Shown: positions 1-8,830 of the stretch, in pieces
Position numbering within the stretch: the stretch's first letter is position 1
How the letters are laid out: each line of letters opens with the position of its first letter
NCBI RefSeq assembly: GCF_026891035.1
Contig: NZ_JAPTGG010000004.1
Coordinates: forward strand, 186,001-250,000
Source: Dasania phycosphaerae
GTDB taxonomy: Bacteria; Pseudomonadota; Gammaproteobacteria; Pseudomonadales; Dasaniaceae
Direction of reading: 5' to 3'
DNA length: 64,000 bases
Notes under the pieces: model-generated
What the model was told of the DNA's origin: nothing
Seen by the model: the letters and a program-made list of their open reading frames with translations, nothing else
The model's database searches: none
Program-made: the position numbers and the translations under genes

Positions 1-1
1 A

Positions 2-877
2 GACCATCACAGCCCTGTGCCCGGTTTAGTACATCGCTACCCCGACCGCGTTTTATTATTGGTTACCAACTTTTGTTCGGTGTATTGCCGCTACTGTACC
101 CGTGCCCGCATGGTGGGTTCAGCCGGTGAGCGCAGTGTGAAAAAATCCGATATAGAAGCCGCTTTCGATTACATCAGGCAGCATACCGAAATTCGCGACG
201 TGCTGATTTCTGGTGGCGATCCACTGAGCCTGGATGATGAAAAACTGGATTATGTATTACGCAATCTGCGCGCAATACCTCATGTCGAATTTATTCGCAT
301 TGGCAGCAAGCAGCCCGTGGTACAACCCATGCGTATTACCAGCGAATTAACCCGCATGCTAAAACGCTACCACCCTTTATGGATGAGTTTGCACTTCACC
401 CACGCCGACGAACTTACCCCCGAGGTGGTCGCCGCCTGTGGTCGCTTGGCAGATGCCGGTATACCACTGGGCAGCCAAACCGTATTGCTAAAAGGTGTTA
501 ACGATGATGTAAACACCATGACTACGCTTATGCACGGTTTGTTAAAAGCGCGGGTAAAACCTTATTACCTGTATCAGTGCGATCCTATTTCAGGCTCGGC
601 GCATTTCCGCACCCCGGTCTCTACCGGCGTGGAATTAATTCGCGCCATGCGTGGCCACACCACCGGTTATGCCATACCCACCTTTGTGGTGGATGCGCCC
701 AACGGCGGCGGTAAAATTCCCATCGCTCCCGACTATGTGCAAGGCTACGACGACAATGGCGAGCTGTTATTAAAAAGCTATGACGGTGGCGTTTATCGCT
801 ACCCCGATAGCGGTGCCAGGCTGCCTATAGCGCAAGCCAGCAAGCAAGAGGAGGTTATCTCATGGGAGCATCTGTAA
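2..877 (+). CDS. kamA: KamA-family radical SAM lysine 2,3-aminomutase (5' end outside window)
   Basis: Predicted PLP- and [4Fe-4S]/SAM-dependent enzyme moving the alpha-amino group of lysine to the beta carbon. The frame is open to the left edge; the codons before the GTG at 17 read DHHSPVPGLVHRYPD, typical internal KamA sequence, so the true start lies outside. Counting from that GTG, the radical SAM cysteines are C20, C24 and C27 (CSVYCRYC). The family's PLP lysine is K233 in the GGGK segment. The two acidic residues that hold the lysine side-chain amine in clostridial lysine 2,3-aminomutase correspond to D189 (YQCD) and D226 (FVVDAP), which favours lysine over glutamate as substrate. The stop overlaps the next start by 16 bases, so translation is probably coupled. 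Family assignment is firm; beta-lysine as product is inferred from those residues. Confidence 0.88.
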   Translation, partial: DHHSPVPGLVHRYPDRVLLLVTNFCSVYCRYCTRARMVGSAGERSVKKSDIEAAFDYIRQHTEIRDVLISGGDPLSLDDEKLDYVLRNLRAIPHVEFIRIGSKQPVVQPMRITSELTRMLKRYHPLWMSLHFTHADELTPEVVAACGRLADAGIPLGSQTVLLKGVNDDVNTMTTLMHGLLKARVKPYYLYQCDPISGSAHFRTPVSTGVELIRAMRGHTTGYAIPTFVVDAPNGGGKIPIAPDYVQGYDDNGELLLKSYDGGVYRYPDSGARLPIAQASKQEEVISWEHL

Positions 878-1887
878 CACCGCTGCGCCTGGGTTTAACC
901 TACGACCTGCGCGACGATTACCTAGCCATGGGCTATAGCGAAATAGCAACCGCCGAGCTGGATCAAGCCAGCACTATAGAAAGTTTAATCAGCACACTCA
1001 GCCAACTGGGTTATGCGGTAGACCCTATAGGCCATGTTAAGCAATTAGCTGCGCGCTTAGTGGCGGGTGAACGCTGGGACTTGGTCTTTAATATCTGCGA
1101 AGGCATGCACGGCATAGGCCGCGAGGCACAAGTGCCTGCCTTATTAGACGCCTATCAGATTCCCTATGTGTTTTCTGACACCTTGGTGTGCGCGCTTACT
1201 TTGCACAAAGGCATGACCAAAGACGTAGTGCGCGCCGCTGGCGTGCCCACCCCTGACTATGCCGTGGTACACAACTTGGCAGACCTGCAAAACATTACCC
1301 TGGCTTACCCGCTGTTTGCCAAACCCATAGCCGAAGGTACGGGCAAAGGCGTTAGCGCCGACTCAAAAATTACTAACGCCAAGCAATTGCAGCGCGTCTG
1401 TAAAAAACTATTGCGTGAATTTCAGCAGCCGGTATTAGTCGAACGCTTTTTACCCGGCCGTGAATTTACCGTGGGCATAGTGGGCACCGGTAACGCGGCA
1501 GTAGCGGTAGGTGCCATGGAAATTCAATTACAAGCCGGTGCCGATAACGAAGTGTACTCTTTTCACAATAAGGAAAACTGGGAGCAATTGGTGCGCTATC
1601 AATTGCTAGAGCCCAGCCCCCTGCGCGAACAAGCCGAAGCCGTTGCCTTAGGAGCTTGGCGGGCGCTGGGTTGCCGCGATGGTGGCCGCATAGATGTGCG
1701 CGCCGATCATCTTGGCCAGGTTAATTTTATTGAGGTAAATCCCTTAGCGGGCATACACCCTACTTATTCCGACCTGCCCATTATGAATGCCTTAGCGGGT
1801 AATAGTTACCAGCACTTGCTGGGCCGCATTATGCAATCGGCCCTACAACGCTTGCCTAAACCCTCTGCTAAAGCCGTTGCGGCCTAA
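862..1887 (+). CDS. ATP-grasp ligase, D-alanine-D-alanine ligase-like (first of pair)
   Basis: A 341-residue protein with the D-Ala-D-Ala ligase layout: an N-terminal Rossmann-like part (SLISTLSQLGYAVDPIGHV), the ATP-binding lysine segment PLFAKPIAEGTGKGV near 151-165, VLVERFLPGREFTVGIVG near 192-209, and the metal-binding end RIDVRADHLG then NFIEVNPLAG near 273-295. Such enzymes join a carboxylate to an amine through an acyl-phosphate. An AGAGGAGG ribosome binding site lies just upstream of ATG 862. It sits between kamA and a second ATP-grasp gene, which points to formation of a peptide-like bond on a non-standard amino acid rather than peptidoglycan synthesis. The substrate is not predictable from the sequence; a true cell-wall Ddl is unlikely given the context. 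Confidence 0.85.
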   Translation: MGASVTPLRLGLTYDLRDDYLAMGYSEIATAELDQASTIESLISTLSQLGYAVDPIGHVKQLAARLVAGERWDLVFNICEGMHGIGREAQVPALLDAYQIPYVFSDTLVCALTLHKGMTKDVVRAAGVPTPDYAVVHNLADLQNITLAYPLFAKPIAEGTGKGVSADSKITNAKQLQRVCKKLLREFQQPVLVERFLPGREFTVGIVGTGNAAVAVGAMEIQLQAGADNEVYSFHNKENWEQLVRYQLLEPSPLREQAEAVALGAWRALGCRDGGRIDVRADHLGQVNFIEVNPLAGIHPTYSDLPIMNALAGNSYQHLLGRIMQSALQRLPKPSAKAVAA

Positions 1888-2903
1888 TGAAAACACAGCC
1901 CTTATCACTGCTGCTATTGCATCAAGCCATAGCAGCAGATGCCCGCAGTGATGAATTAGACACCCTCAAGCAAGCGGAGCAAATTGCCGCCGCTATCAGC
2001 CAACTAGGCTGGCAGCTGCAAATGCTAAGCACCAATTTAAATTTGGAAAATACTGCCGCCCAAATAAAAAAGCAGCAGCCCGACTGCGTGTTTAATTTGG
2101 TAGAGTCGCTGGCAGGCCAAGGCAAACTGATACACAGCATACCGGCGCTGCTCAGCCAATTGGCTATACCCTATACCGGGGTTAGTGCCGATGCCATGTA
2201 TTTAAGCTCACATAAGCGCCTAGCCAAAAAAGTGATGCAATACCATCACATAGACAGCGCCGAAAGCTTTGACTTACACGGCCCCCTACCCGCAAGCAAA
2301 GGGCCGTGGATAGTAAAATCACTATGGGAACACGCCTCCTTTGGTATGGACGATGGCTGCGTGGTGAATAACAGTGCCGAAGCTCTGCAACGCATACGCG
2401 ATAGTCAACAGCGCCTAGGCGGCGAGTGGTTTGCCGAGCGCTATCTCAGCGGCCGGGAATTTAATGTCTCGGTATTAGAGCTTAATGGCCAACCGCAGGT
2501 ATTACCTATCGCGGAAATGTGTTTTATCGACTACCCGCAAGGTAAACCCAAAATAGTGAGCTATGCCGCAAAATGGGATGAAGACAGCGCAGACTATCAC
2601 GCCACCCAGCGTCATTTCCCCACCCTAAACCCTGCATTGAGCGCCGCTATACACCGGCAAGTATTGCAGTGCTGGCAGGCCTTTGGCCTTAGCGGTTACG
2701 CCCGCGTTGATATACGCTGCGACGAGCATGAACAACCTTCGGTGTTAGAAGTTAACGCCAACCCCTGCTTGACTATGGATGCAGGCTTCGCCGCCGCCGC
2801 CGCGCAGGCAGGCATCAGCTACCAACAGGTTATCAAACATATAGTGCTGGCAGCACTGGCTAACAGCGCTGCACCAGCAGCATCAGTTGCGGTGGCTTCA
2901 TAA
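1887..2903 (+). CDS. ATP-grasp ligase, D-alanine-D-alanine ligase-like (second of pair)
   Basis: A 338-residue ATP-grasp protein whose ATG shares one base with the preceding TAA (TAATG), so the two are translationally coupled. Landmarks are PWIVKSLWEHASFGMDDGCVV (lysine and glycine-rich loop, about 137-157), WFAERYLSGREFNVSVLELNG (about 175-195) and the C-terminal metal-binding segment ARVDIRCDEH followed by VLEVNANPCLTMDAGF. It is related to its upstream neighbour but clearly divergent, with different acceptor-side residues. Two paralogous ligases in tandem suggest two successive condensations, or recognition of two different partners. The product is unknown. Confidence 0.83.
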   Translation: MKTQPLSLLLLHQAIAADARSDELDTLKQAEQIAAAISQLGWQLQMLSTNLNLENTAAQIKKQQPDCVFNLVESLAGQGKLIHSIPALLSQLAIPYTGVSADAMYLSSHKRLAKKVMQYHHIDSAESFDLHGPLPASKGPWIVKSLWEHASFGMDDGCVVNNSAEALQRIRDSQQRLGGEWFAERYLSGREFNVSVLELNGQPQVLPIAEMCFIDYPQGKPKIVSYAAKWDEDSADYHATQRHFPTLNPALSAAIHRQVLQCWQAFGLSGYARVDIRCDEHEQPSVLEVNANPCLTMDAGFAAAAAQAGISYQQVIKHIVLAALANSAAPAASVAVAS

Positions 2904-2905
2904 GC

Positions 2906-4639
2906 ATGTTTCGCATACACAAAATTTACGATGTCAGCACGGCCAGCAATCAGCAATTGCTCAGCCAAGTGCAGGCCATGCTGCGGGTACAATTTAACGA
3001 GCTCAGCGAAAAAGATATAGCCAAGCTGCCAGCGCAATTAGCCAACCCCTTAAAATACCGTTTTCATTCACGCTTATTGGTGGCTGAAGATGGCCATGCC
3101 AAAGTGCGCGGCTTTGCTCTGCTATTACACGCCCCCGATTTGCAGTTTTGTTTTTTAGATTATATATGCGCTGGCCGTGGCGAAACCGGTGGCGGCATAG
3201 GCGGCGCTTTATATGAGCGGGTGCGCGAAGAAGCTTTTCAACTAAAAGCACTGGGGCTTTTTATGGAATGCCTGCCCGATGACCCCGCACTGTCACCCAA
3301 TGCCGAAACTCGCAAACAAAATATCGCCCGCCTGCGTTTTTATGAGCGCTATGGTGCCAGGCCCCTAGCTAACACCGCTTACGAAACACCGGTTAACGAA
3401 AAAGATACGGACCCGCCCTATTTAGTCTTCGACAATTTAGGCCAACACGAGCAAGTACTGCACCGCGAGCCCACCCAGGCTATAGTGCGCGCTATTTTAG
3501 AGCGTAAATACGCCAAGCTATGCCCACCGGCTTACATCGACAAAGTAGTAAACTCCATCAGCGATGAGCCCGTACAATTGCGCCAACCGCGTTATATTAA
3601 AAAAGCCGCTAAGGATAATATCCAACCCAAGCTCGATAAAATTGCCTTAATTATTAATCACGACCACGATATACATCATATCAAAGAGCGCGGCTATGTA
3701 GAGGCACCTGTACGCATTCAATCCATTAGCAAAGAGCTGGCGCGCACCCAATTATTTGAAACGCTGAATGCCAAAAAATACGGCCTGCATCATATAGAGC
3801 AAGTACACAAACCCGAGTTTGTGCATTACCTGCGCAAGGCCTGCGCCGCCATACCTCAGGGGCAATCGGTATACCCCTATGTGTTTCCCATACGCAATCG
3901 CGCCCGGCCACCGCAAGAGTTGCCACTGCGGGCGGGCTATTACTGCATAGATACCTTTACCCCCCTCAATAGCAACGCCTACTTAGCGGCGCGGGGCTCG
4001 GTGGATTGCGCCATGACGGCCGCCGACTGCTTATTAGATGGCCGCCGCATAGCCTATGCCCTAGTACGCCCGCCCGGCCATCACGCCGAGCACCAAGCCT
4101 TTGGCGGCTTTTGTTATTTTAATTCCGCTGCGGTAGCCGCCCATCATCTTAGCCTGCACGGCAAGGTGGCTTTATTCGATATAGACTATCACCACGGCAA
4201 CGGCAGCCAGGATATTTTTTACCAGCGCCGTGATGTGTACACCCTGTCTATACATGGCCACCCCCGTCACTCCTATCCTTATTTTTCAGGTTTTGACGAT
4301 GAAAAAGGTGAGGCCGAAGGCAAAGGTTATAACCGCAACTACCCCTTGGCCGAAAATATTAATGGCGAGCAATATAGGCTAGTGCTTAATAAAGCCTTGC
4401 AACGCATAGCCAATTATCAGCCCAGTTTTTTAGTGCTGGCGCTGGGTTTGGATACAGCCAAGGGCGACCCTACCGGCTCTTTTCAATTAATGGCAGAAGA
4501 TTTTTACCGCAATGGCGAGCTGATAGGCGCACTAAAACTGCCCACCTTGGTCATACAGGAGGGTGGTTACAAAACCCAAACGCTGGGCATTAATGCTCGG
4601 CATTTTTTTAATGGCTTATGGCAGGGCATGTCAGCCTAA
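2906..4639 (+). CDS. GNAT acetyltransferase fused to histone-deacetylase-like amidohydrolase
   Basis: A 577-residue two-domain protein starting two bases after the preceding stop. Residues 1 to about 180 form a GNAT-like domain (FALLLHAPDLQFCFLDYI, acetyl-CoA loop GRGETGGGIGGALYERV about 90-106, then RLRFYERYGARPL). Residues about 240-577 form a zinc amidohydrolase of the histone deacetylase/acetylpolyamine amidohydrolase superfamily. Catalytic features visible are the GHH pair (H392, H393), zinc ligands D427 and H429 in FDIDYHHGNG and D516 in LGLDTAKGDP, and the transition-state tyrosine Y555 in QEGGY. The GLDT...GDP form resembles acetylpolyamine amidohydrolases more than nuclear HDACs. One polypeptide could therefore both add and remove an acetyl group on an amine. 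Both domains look intact. The substrate is inferred to be a diamine-type product of this cluster. Confidence 0.85.
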   Translation: MFRIHKIYDVSTASNQQLLSQVQAMLRVQFNELSEKDIAKLPAQLANPLKYRFHSRLLVAEDGHAKVRGFALLLHAPDLQFCFLDYICAGRGETGGGIGGALYERVREEAFQLKALGLFMECLPDDPALSPNAETRKQNIARLRFYERYGARPLANTAYETPVNEKDTDPPYLVFDNLGQHEQVLHREPTQAIVRAILERKYAKLCPPAYIDKVVNSISDEPVQLRQPRYIKKAAKDNIQPKLDKIALIINHDHDIHHIKERGYVEAPVRIQSISKELARTQLFETLNAKKYGLHHIEQVHKPEFVHYLRKACAAIPQGQSVYPYVFPIRNRARPPQELPLRAGYYCIDTFTPLNSNAYLAARGSVDCAMTAADCLLDGRRIAYALVRPPGHHAEHQAFGGFCYFNSAAVAAHHLSLHGKVALFDIDYHHGNGSQDIFYQRRDVYTLSIHGHPRHSYPYFSGFDDEKGEAEGKGYNRNYPLAENINGEQYRLVLNKALQRIANYQPSFLVLALGLDTAKGDPTGSFQLMAEDFYRNGELIGALKLPTLVIQEGGYKTQTLGINARHFFNGLWQGMSA

Positions 4640-4716
4640 GGTAGTACTGTATCAACACTCGTATATCTTCTAACAACTGCTGGCGCAGCACTGCGCAAGC
4701 CAGCGATATTTTAGCG

Positions 4717-5274
4717 GTGCAGCAATTAGTCACAGACACAGGATTTTTTTCGCCACAGGAAGTGGCCATTGCGGTAGAACTGGTAGAGCAGCACTTACAA
4801 CAAGGCAGTGCCAGCGGCTACTTTTTTTTATTCGCTGACGATCACGCGCAGCCCCAACAACTGCGCGGCTATAGTTGCTATGGCCCCATACCACAAATAG
4901 ACAATAGCTTTGATTTGTATTGGCTGGCGGTAGCCCCCAGCCAACAAGGCCTGGGTTTGGGCAAGCAGTTGTTGCAAAGCACAGAGTCCTTAGTACAGGC
5001 TGCGGCGGGGCAAAGCTTAATTATAGAAACCTCTGGCCGCGAGCAATATTTACCCACCCGCCGCTTTTATGAGGCTATGGCTTATCGAATCAGCGAACAG
5101 ATCAGAGATTTTTATGGCCCTGGTGATGACAAAATTATTTACCGCAAAGATTTTTTTGCAATGGAGCGCGCCACCGACGCACACGATAGGGCCATAAATA
5201 ATAGCGCCATCGCTTTAAATATTAAGGCTTGCTATAAACTGCTGCATTTCACTGCGCAGCCATTCACAAAATAA
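4717..5274 (+). CDS. GNAT-family N-acetyltransferase
   Basis: Acetyl-CoA-dependent N-acetyltransferase, recognised by the beta4-alpha3 segment YWLAVAPSQQGLGLGKQLL (Q-x-x-G-x-G type loop) and the later RRFYEAMAYR segment. The start is uncertain: GTG 4717 has no good ribosome binding site, while the frame is open upstream to a stop at 4642 and the preceding residues SDILAVQQLVTDTGFFSPQE look like normal family sequence, so translation may begin upstream at a rare codon. The last 35 or so residues look unlike a GNAT core, and the 3' end overlaps the convergent LysR gene by 60 bases. It follows the acetyltransferase/deacetylase fusion and is probably part of the same pathway. Confidence 0.7.
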   Translation: MQQLVTDTGFFSPQEVAIAVELVEQHLQQGSASGYFFLFADDHAQPQQLRGYSCYGPIPQIDNSFDLYWLAVAPSQQGLGLGKQLLQSTESLVQAAAGQSLIIETSGREQYLPTRRFYEAMAYRISEQIRDFYGPGDDKIIYRKDFFAMERATDAHDRAINNSAIALNIKACYKLLHFTAQPFTK

Positions 5275-6147
5275 AGTCACTTCGGCACTGTCATGGGCAT
5301 GCTCTTTTTTCAAAATACTTACCCAATCATTGGTAACCATACCTGCGGCCACCGGCTTAATTAATTCGCCGCTGCGCAAATAAGGTGCGGTAGAAATCGC
5401 ATCGCCCAAGGCTATACCCTCACCGGCTACTGCCAGTTTTACACACAGGGTTTCATCGTGTATTACCGGCCCCGCACCCTGACCTTTTTCGCTGCAGCCT
5501 ACCGCCTCAAACCAGCGCGGCCACCAGTGATTAGAGCTTTCGTGCAGCAAGGTATAATTGTGCAGCTCAGCCACTTCGTTTAAAGGCTCATCAATTAAGC
5601 GCGGGCTGCATACCGGGTAGTCCACGATTTGAAACAATGGCTCGCGACTATAGCCCTCAAATATTTTGGGGCCAGTATAAATCTCCACATCTACATCATT
5701 TAACGGTGCAGCAACCCGCAGATTTTGATTGATGTGTATTTCTAATTTTATTTGCGGATACTTATCCCTAAACAAACCTATGCGGCCAGTTAACCAATAC
5801 TCGGCAAAGGCAGGCCCCACGCCAATTTTTAAACTGCGCTGGAAATGTTTATGCACTTTGCTGGGGAACAAGGCCGCCGTACTATCACTAATACCCTTAA
5901 AAGCCGCAGTCAGTGCTGCCAAATAGCTTTGCCCTATATCGGTAAGCTGGGTTTTGCGATTATTGCGCTCCAGCAACTTCACCCCTAAATAATCCTCTAA
6001 CAAACTAATTTGTCGGCTCACCGCTGATTGAGTAACGCATAGTTCTACAGTCGCTTTTTTAAAACTCTGATGCCGCCCCACCGCCTCAAAAGCCTTTAAG
6101 GCGTTTAAGGGCGGTAATTGATAGGCGCTGTGATTTTCGTCAGCCAT
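5215..6147 (-). CDS. LysR-family transcriptional regulator (GcvA-like)
   Basis: A 310-residue regulator with an N-terminal winged helix-turn-helix (LPPLNALKAFEAVGRHQSFKKA, then TQSAVSRQISLLEDYLG, about residues 12-57) and a C-terminal effector domain of the periplasmic-binding-protein fold. The opening PPLNALKAFEAVGRH is typical of the GcvA/AmpR branch. It is transcribed divergently from the class III aminotransferase across a 182-bp gap, the usual arrangement for a LysR protein controlling its divergent neighbour, and converges with the acetyltransferase. The likely effector is an intermediate of the adjacent amino-acid pathway, which is inference only. Confidence 0.88.
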   Translation of the reverse strand: MADENHSAYQLPPLNALKAFEAVGRHQSFKKATVELCVTQSAVSRQISLLEDYLGVKLLERNNRKTQLTDIGQSYLAALTAAFKGISDSTAALFPSKVHKHFQRSLKIGVGPAFAEYWLTGRIGLFRDKYPQIKLEIHINQNLRVAAPLNDVDVEIYTGPKIFEGYSREPLFQIVDYPVCSPRLIDEPLNEVAELHNYTLLHESSNHWWPRWFEAVGCSEKGQGAGPVIHDETLCVKLAVAGEGIALGDAISTAPYLRSGELIKPVAAGMVTNDWVSILKKEHAHDSAEVTLFCEWLRSEMQQFIASLNI

Positions 6148-6329
6148 AGGGTGGCTCTCATAACAGTAACAATATTGAATTATGGCAGCATAAGCTGAAA
6201 CGCACTGTGCTTCAATTGGGCCTTAACAGTGCTGCAAAAAACGCAAACGATAGTTAACCATAAGTCATTTTACGCCTGCTATATCTAGCTCTACAGTTAA
6301 GGCATCACTATATTAAGCGCGAGGCCAAT

Positions 6330-7751
6330 ATGACTTACTCCCTACCCAGCCCCAAAGCCGAAGCTATATTAGCCAAGGGCAACCGTTACTTTCGCAACGG
6401 CGCCAATTATGAAAAGCGGCGGGCAGCGGCCCAGCAAGCGGGGCTAAACAACAAACCACCACAGGTAATTTTTGCCAAGGCCGAAGGCGACTACCTCTAT
6501 GATGTAGACGGCAACCGCTATATAGACTTTCAGTGTGGCTGGGCCTCTAACCCCTGCGGCAACGCCAACCCCGAAATTATTGAGGCGGTCACCGCCGCCA
6601 TGCGCCAATACGGTTTTATTTACGAGCACCCATTGCGCTACGAGCTGGCCGAAAAGCTTTTACCTCTCACCCCCTACGGTCACCACAGCCGCTTAAACTA
6701 CGAGGTATCGGGCACCGAGGCCGCCGAAGCCGCTATACATATGGCCCTATGCGCCAAACAGGCGCGCTTTATTATCTCCTTCGATAAGTGTTTTCACGGC
6801 TTAGGGTTGGGCACTAAATTGGTCAATGGCTACGATGCCGAGTCCACCCGCTATATGGAAGCCTGGAAAGGCGGCGTGATTAAAGCTCCCTTCCCCTCAG
6901 CCTATGATGCCCCTGCCGGTATGGATATAGAGCAATACATAGATTACTGCCTATGGCATTTAGAGACACGTATACCCAGCTACGAAGTACCGGCCGATTT
7001 AATTGCCGGGGTTATTATAGAGCCAGGCTTAGCCGAGGGCGGCAACTGGCTACCCCCCAAACGCTTTATGCAGGGCGTTAAGCGCATCTGCGAAAAGCAC
7101 GGCTGGTTATTTATCTGCGATGAAGTCTTAACCGGCCTGGGCCGCACCGGCAAAACCTGGGCGATAGAACACTTTGATATCAAGCCCGATATTTTGGTGA
7201 TAGGCAAAAACATCACCGGCGGGGTAGAACCCATAGCTGTGGTTACCGCCACCGAAGAAGTGCTGGCCAATAACAAACAGTCCAGCTCGGGTAGCACCTA
7301 TGCTGGCACCCCCGCCGGTTGTGCGGCGGCGCTAAAGACCTTGGAAATTTATGAGCGCGACAATGTCGTAGAGCGCGGCCGCCGCCTGGGCGAACTAGCC
7401 GCTAAGCGCATGGCCAAATGGCAGGATAACTACGCCATTGTTGGCGAGGTACGTAGCCTGGGGGCATTAATGGCCGCTCATATTGTAGACCCAGAAACCG
7501 GCCTAGCCAGCATGAACTGGGGCATGAGCGTAGGCGACGAAGCCCTGCGCCGCGGTGCCTTTGTGGTAAACGACCACGAAAACACCGTGCGCCTATACCC
7601 AGCGCTGACCATGAGCGAAGCCGCCCTCAACGAGGGGCTAGATATAGTAGAAGAAGCTATCGCCCATGTGGAAAAACACGGGCCTATGGGCAAAGGCATA
7701 GATAATGATGTGTATTATCCCCACTACTACACCGGTTTTACCGGTTATTAA
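6330..7751 (+). CDS. Class III PLP-dependent aminotransferase (glutamate-1-semialdehyde aminomutase-like)
   Basis: A 473-residue fold-type I enzyme. The class III signature runs through FICDEVLTGLGRTGKTW (cofactor-contacting D264) to VIGKNITGG, where K293 is the expected Schiff-base lysine, and the phosphate-binding SSSGSTYAGTPAGCAAAL segment follows. The N-terminal segment NRYFRNGANYEKRRAAAQ and the overall layout resemble glutamate-1-semialdehyde aminomutase and omega-aminotransferases. A true HemL is less likely: the protein is longer than the usual 430 residues and has a C-terminal extension (about 455-473). It lies next to a LysR gene and 1.7 kb from the kamA/ligase genes, so it may act on a lysine-derived amine. 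Its substrate is unknown. Confidence 0.85.
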   Translation: MTYSLPSPKAEAILAKGNRYFRNGANYEKRRAAAQQAGLNNKPPQVIFAKAEGDYLYDVDGNRYIDFQCGWASNPCGNANPEIIEAVTAAMRQYGFIYEHPLRYELAEKLLPLTPYGHHSRLNYEVSGTEAAEAAIHMALCAKQARFIISFDKCFHGLGLGTKLVNGYDAESTRYMEAWKGGVIKAPFPSAYDAPAGMDIEQYIDYCLWHLETRIPSYEVPADLIAGVIIEPGLAEGGNWLPPKRFMQGVKRICEKHGWLFICDEVLTGLGRTGKTWAIEHFDIKPDILVIGKNITGGVEPIAVVTATEEVLANNKQSSSGSTYAGTPAGCAAALKTLEIYERDNVVERGRRLGELAAKRMAKWQDNYAIVGEVRSLGALMAAHIVDPETGLASMNWGMSVGDEALRRGAFVVNDHENTVRLYPALTMSEAALNEGLDIVEEAIAHVEKHGPMGKGIDNDVYYPHYYTGFTGY

Positions 7752-7772
7752 GCGCTCTGCTAGCAGCAGCTC

Positions 7773-7811
7773 CAGGTTAGGACGGTAGATTTTTAGTGTC
7801 GCCCTAACCTG
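7773..7811. terminator. Inverted repeat after aminotransferase gene
   Basis: Perfect 9-bp arms CAGGTTAGG (7773-7781) and CCTAACCTG (7803-7811) with a 21-base loop, 22 bases after the aminotransferase stop. There is no clean T tract after the right arm, so it may be a weak or Rho-assisted terminator, or an operator. Confidence 0.4.
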
Positions 7812-7944
7812 TTTAGCATTACTATTAGCGGGCTAGACGATAGCACTGTGACATATCCTGACAATTTAGCTCACAGCAAACACTTTTCTTATGTGCTGCC
7901 GTCAGTACAATGCCAAGATAACAAAATAAGAGCCTCTGCCCCCT

Positions 7945-8802
7945 ATGAAGCATTATGTATTGCAATACCTGGCCCCTGAGCGGCTAATCACCCTATTCAA
8001 ATGTTTTATTTACACCGGCCTGTGCATTAACGGCTATCAGTTTATCTCCGATGACCTCGCCGCAGCCGACCAACTACTAAGCGGCGCCTCCAGCCTTTCG
8101 GATATCGTCAACACCTTTGCCGTCACCATGGATACCCTGGCTTGGATTTCCCTATTAGTGGTCTTTGAGCTGGAAACCTGGGTGCTGGATGATAAAACCA
8201 TAAAGCTCAAGCGGGTCAAATGGTCACTCAATTTTTTCACTGCCATCTGCTATATGTTTATCATATATGCCTTTGTCGGTTATGCCGGCAAATTGATTAT
8301 GCTGTTGGACTCAGTACCTTTTGTGGGCAACCCCTGCGACCTGGTCAACACCAGCAGTGTGATTATCACCACCTTAGATGAATACCACCCCATTACCGCC
8401 GAAAGCTGCCAGCTACTCAACCCCGCCACTATGGGGCAAATTGCCAACCAGCCTATAGTGTTTGAAAACAGCGCCTACGGCGAAATTAAAATTTTAGCTT
8501 GGATAGACCTGATTAACTCCGCCACCTGGCTGTTAATTGTGGTGTTATTACAAGTGGATATTATGTTGCAGCTGCGCGGCATACTGAATAAACATATTAT
8601 GCGGGTCACTGGGGTGTTTAAAGCCATACTCTACAGCACCCTCTTTATCATGGCGGTATTCTGGGGTATTTATGGCAGCTTCACTGACTTCTTTGATGCG
8701 GTGTTATGGTTATTGGGCTTCCTAATTATCGAACTCAACATCTTTAACTGGAATCAAGAAGTGGCCGAAGAGCAAGCCCAAGCGGCCAGCCAAGCAAGTT
8801 AA
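7945..8802 (+). CDS. Multi-pass inner-membrane protein of unknown function
   Basis: A 285-residue protein I do not recognise. Hydrophobic stretches suggest four to five membrane segments: about 14-33, 60-78 (TMDTLAWISLLVVFELETW), 93-117 (LNFFTAICYMFIIYAFVGYAG), 178-193 (LINSATWLLIVVLLQV) and 212-250. Between segments three and four is a presumably periplasmic loop of about 60 residues with two cysteines (NPCDL, ESCQLL) that could form a disulfide. The C-terminus is acidic and alanine/glutamine-rich. It has its own terminator and no obvious partner, lying between the aminotransferase and metX. The ribosome binding site before ATG 7945 is poor. Confidence 0.7.
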   Translation: MKHYVLQYLAPERLITLFKCFIYTGLCINGYQFISDDLAAADQLLSGASSLSDIVNTFAVTMDTLAWISLLVVFELETWVLDDKTIKLKRVKWSLNFFTAICYMFIIYAFVGYAGKLIMLLDSVPFVGNPCDLVNTSSVIITTLDEYHPITAESCQLLNPATMGQIANQPIVFENSAYGEIKILAWIDLINSATWLLIVVLLQVDIMLQLRGILNKHIMRVTGVFKAILYSTLFIMAVFWGIYGSFTDFFDAVLWLLGFLIIELNIFNWNQEVAEEQAQAASQAS

Positions 8803-8830
8803 AACAGCGCCTGCTGTTACCTAAGCACAA

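Noticed and set aside
862..2903. Reading the two ATP-grasp genes as peptidoglycan Ddl enzymes
   Set aside because: Two tandem divergent copies tied to kamA by overlaps and far from any cell-wall genes; substrate-loop residues differ between them.
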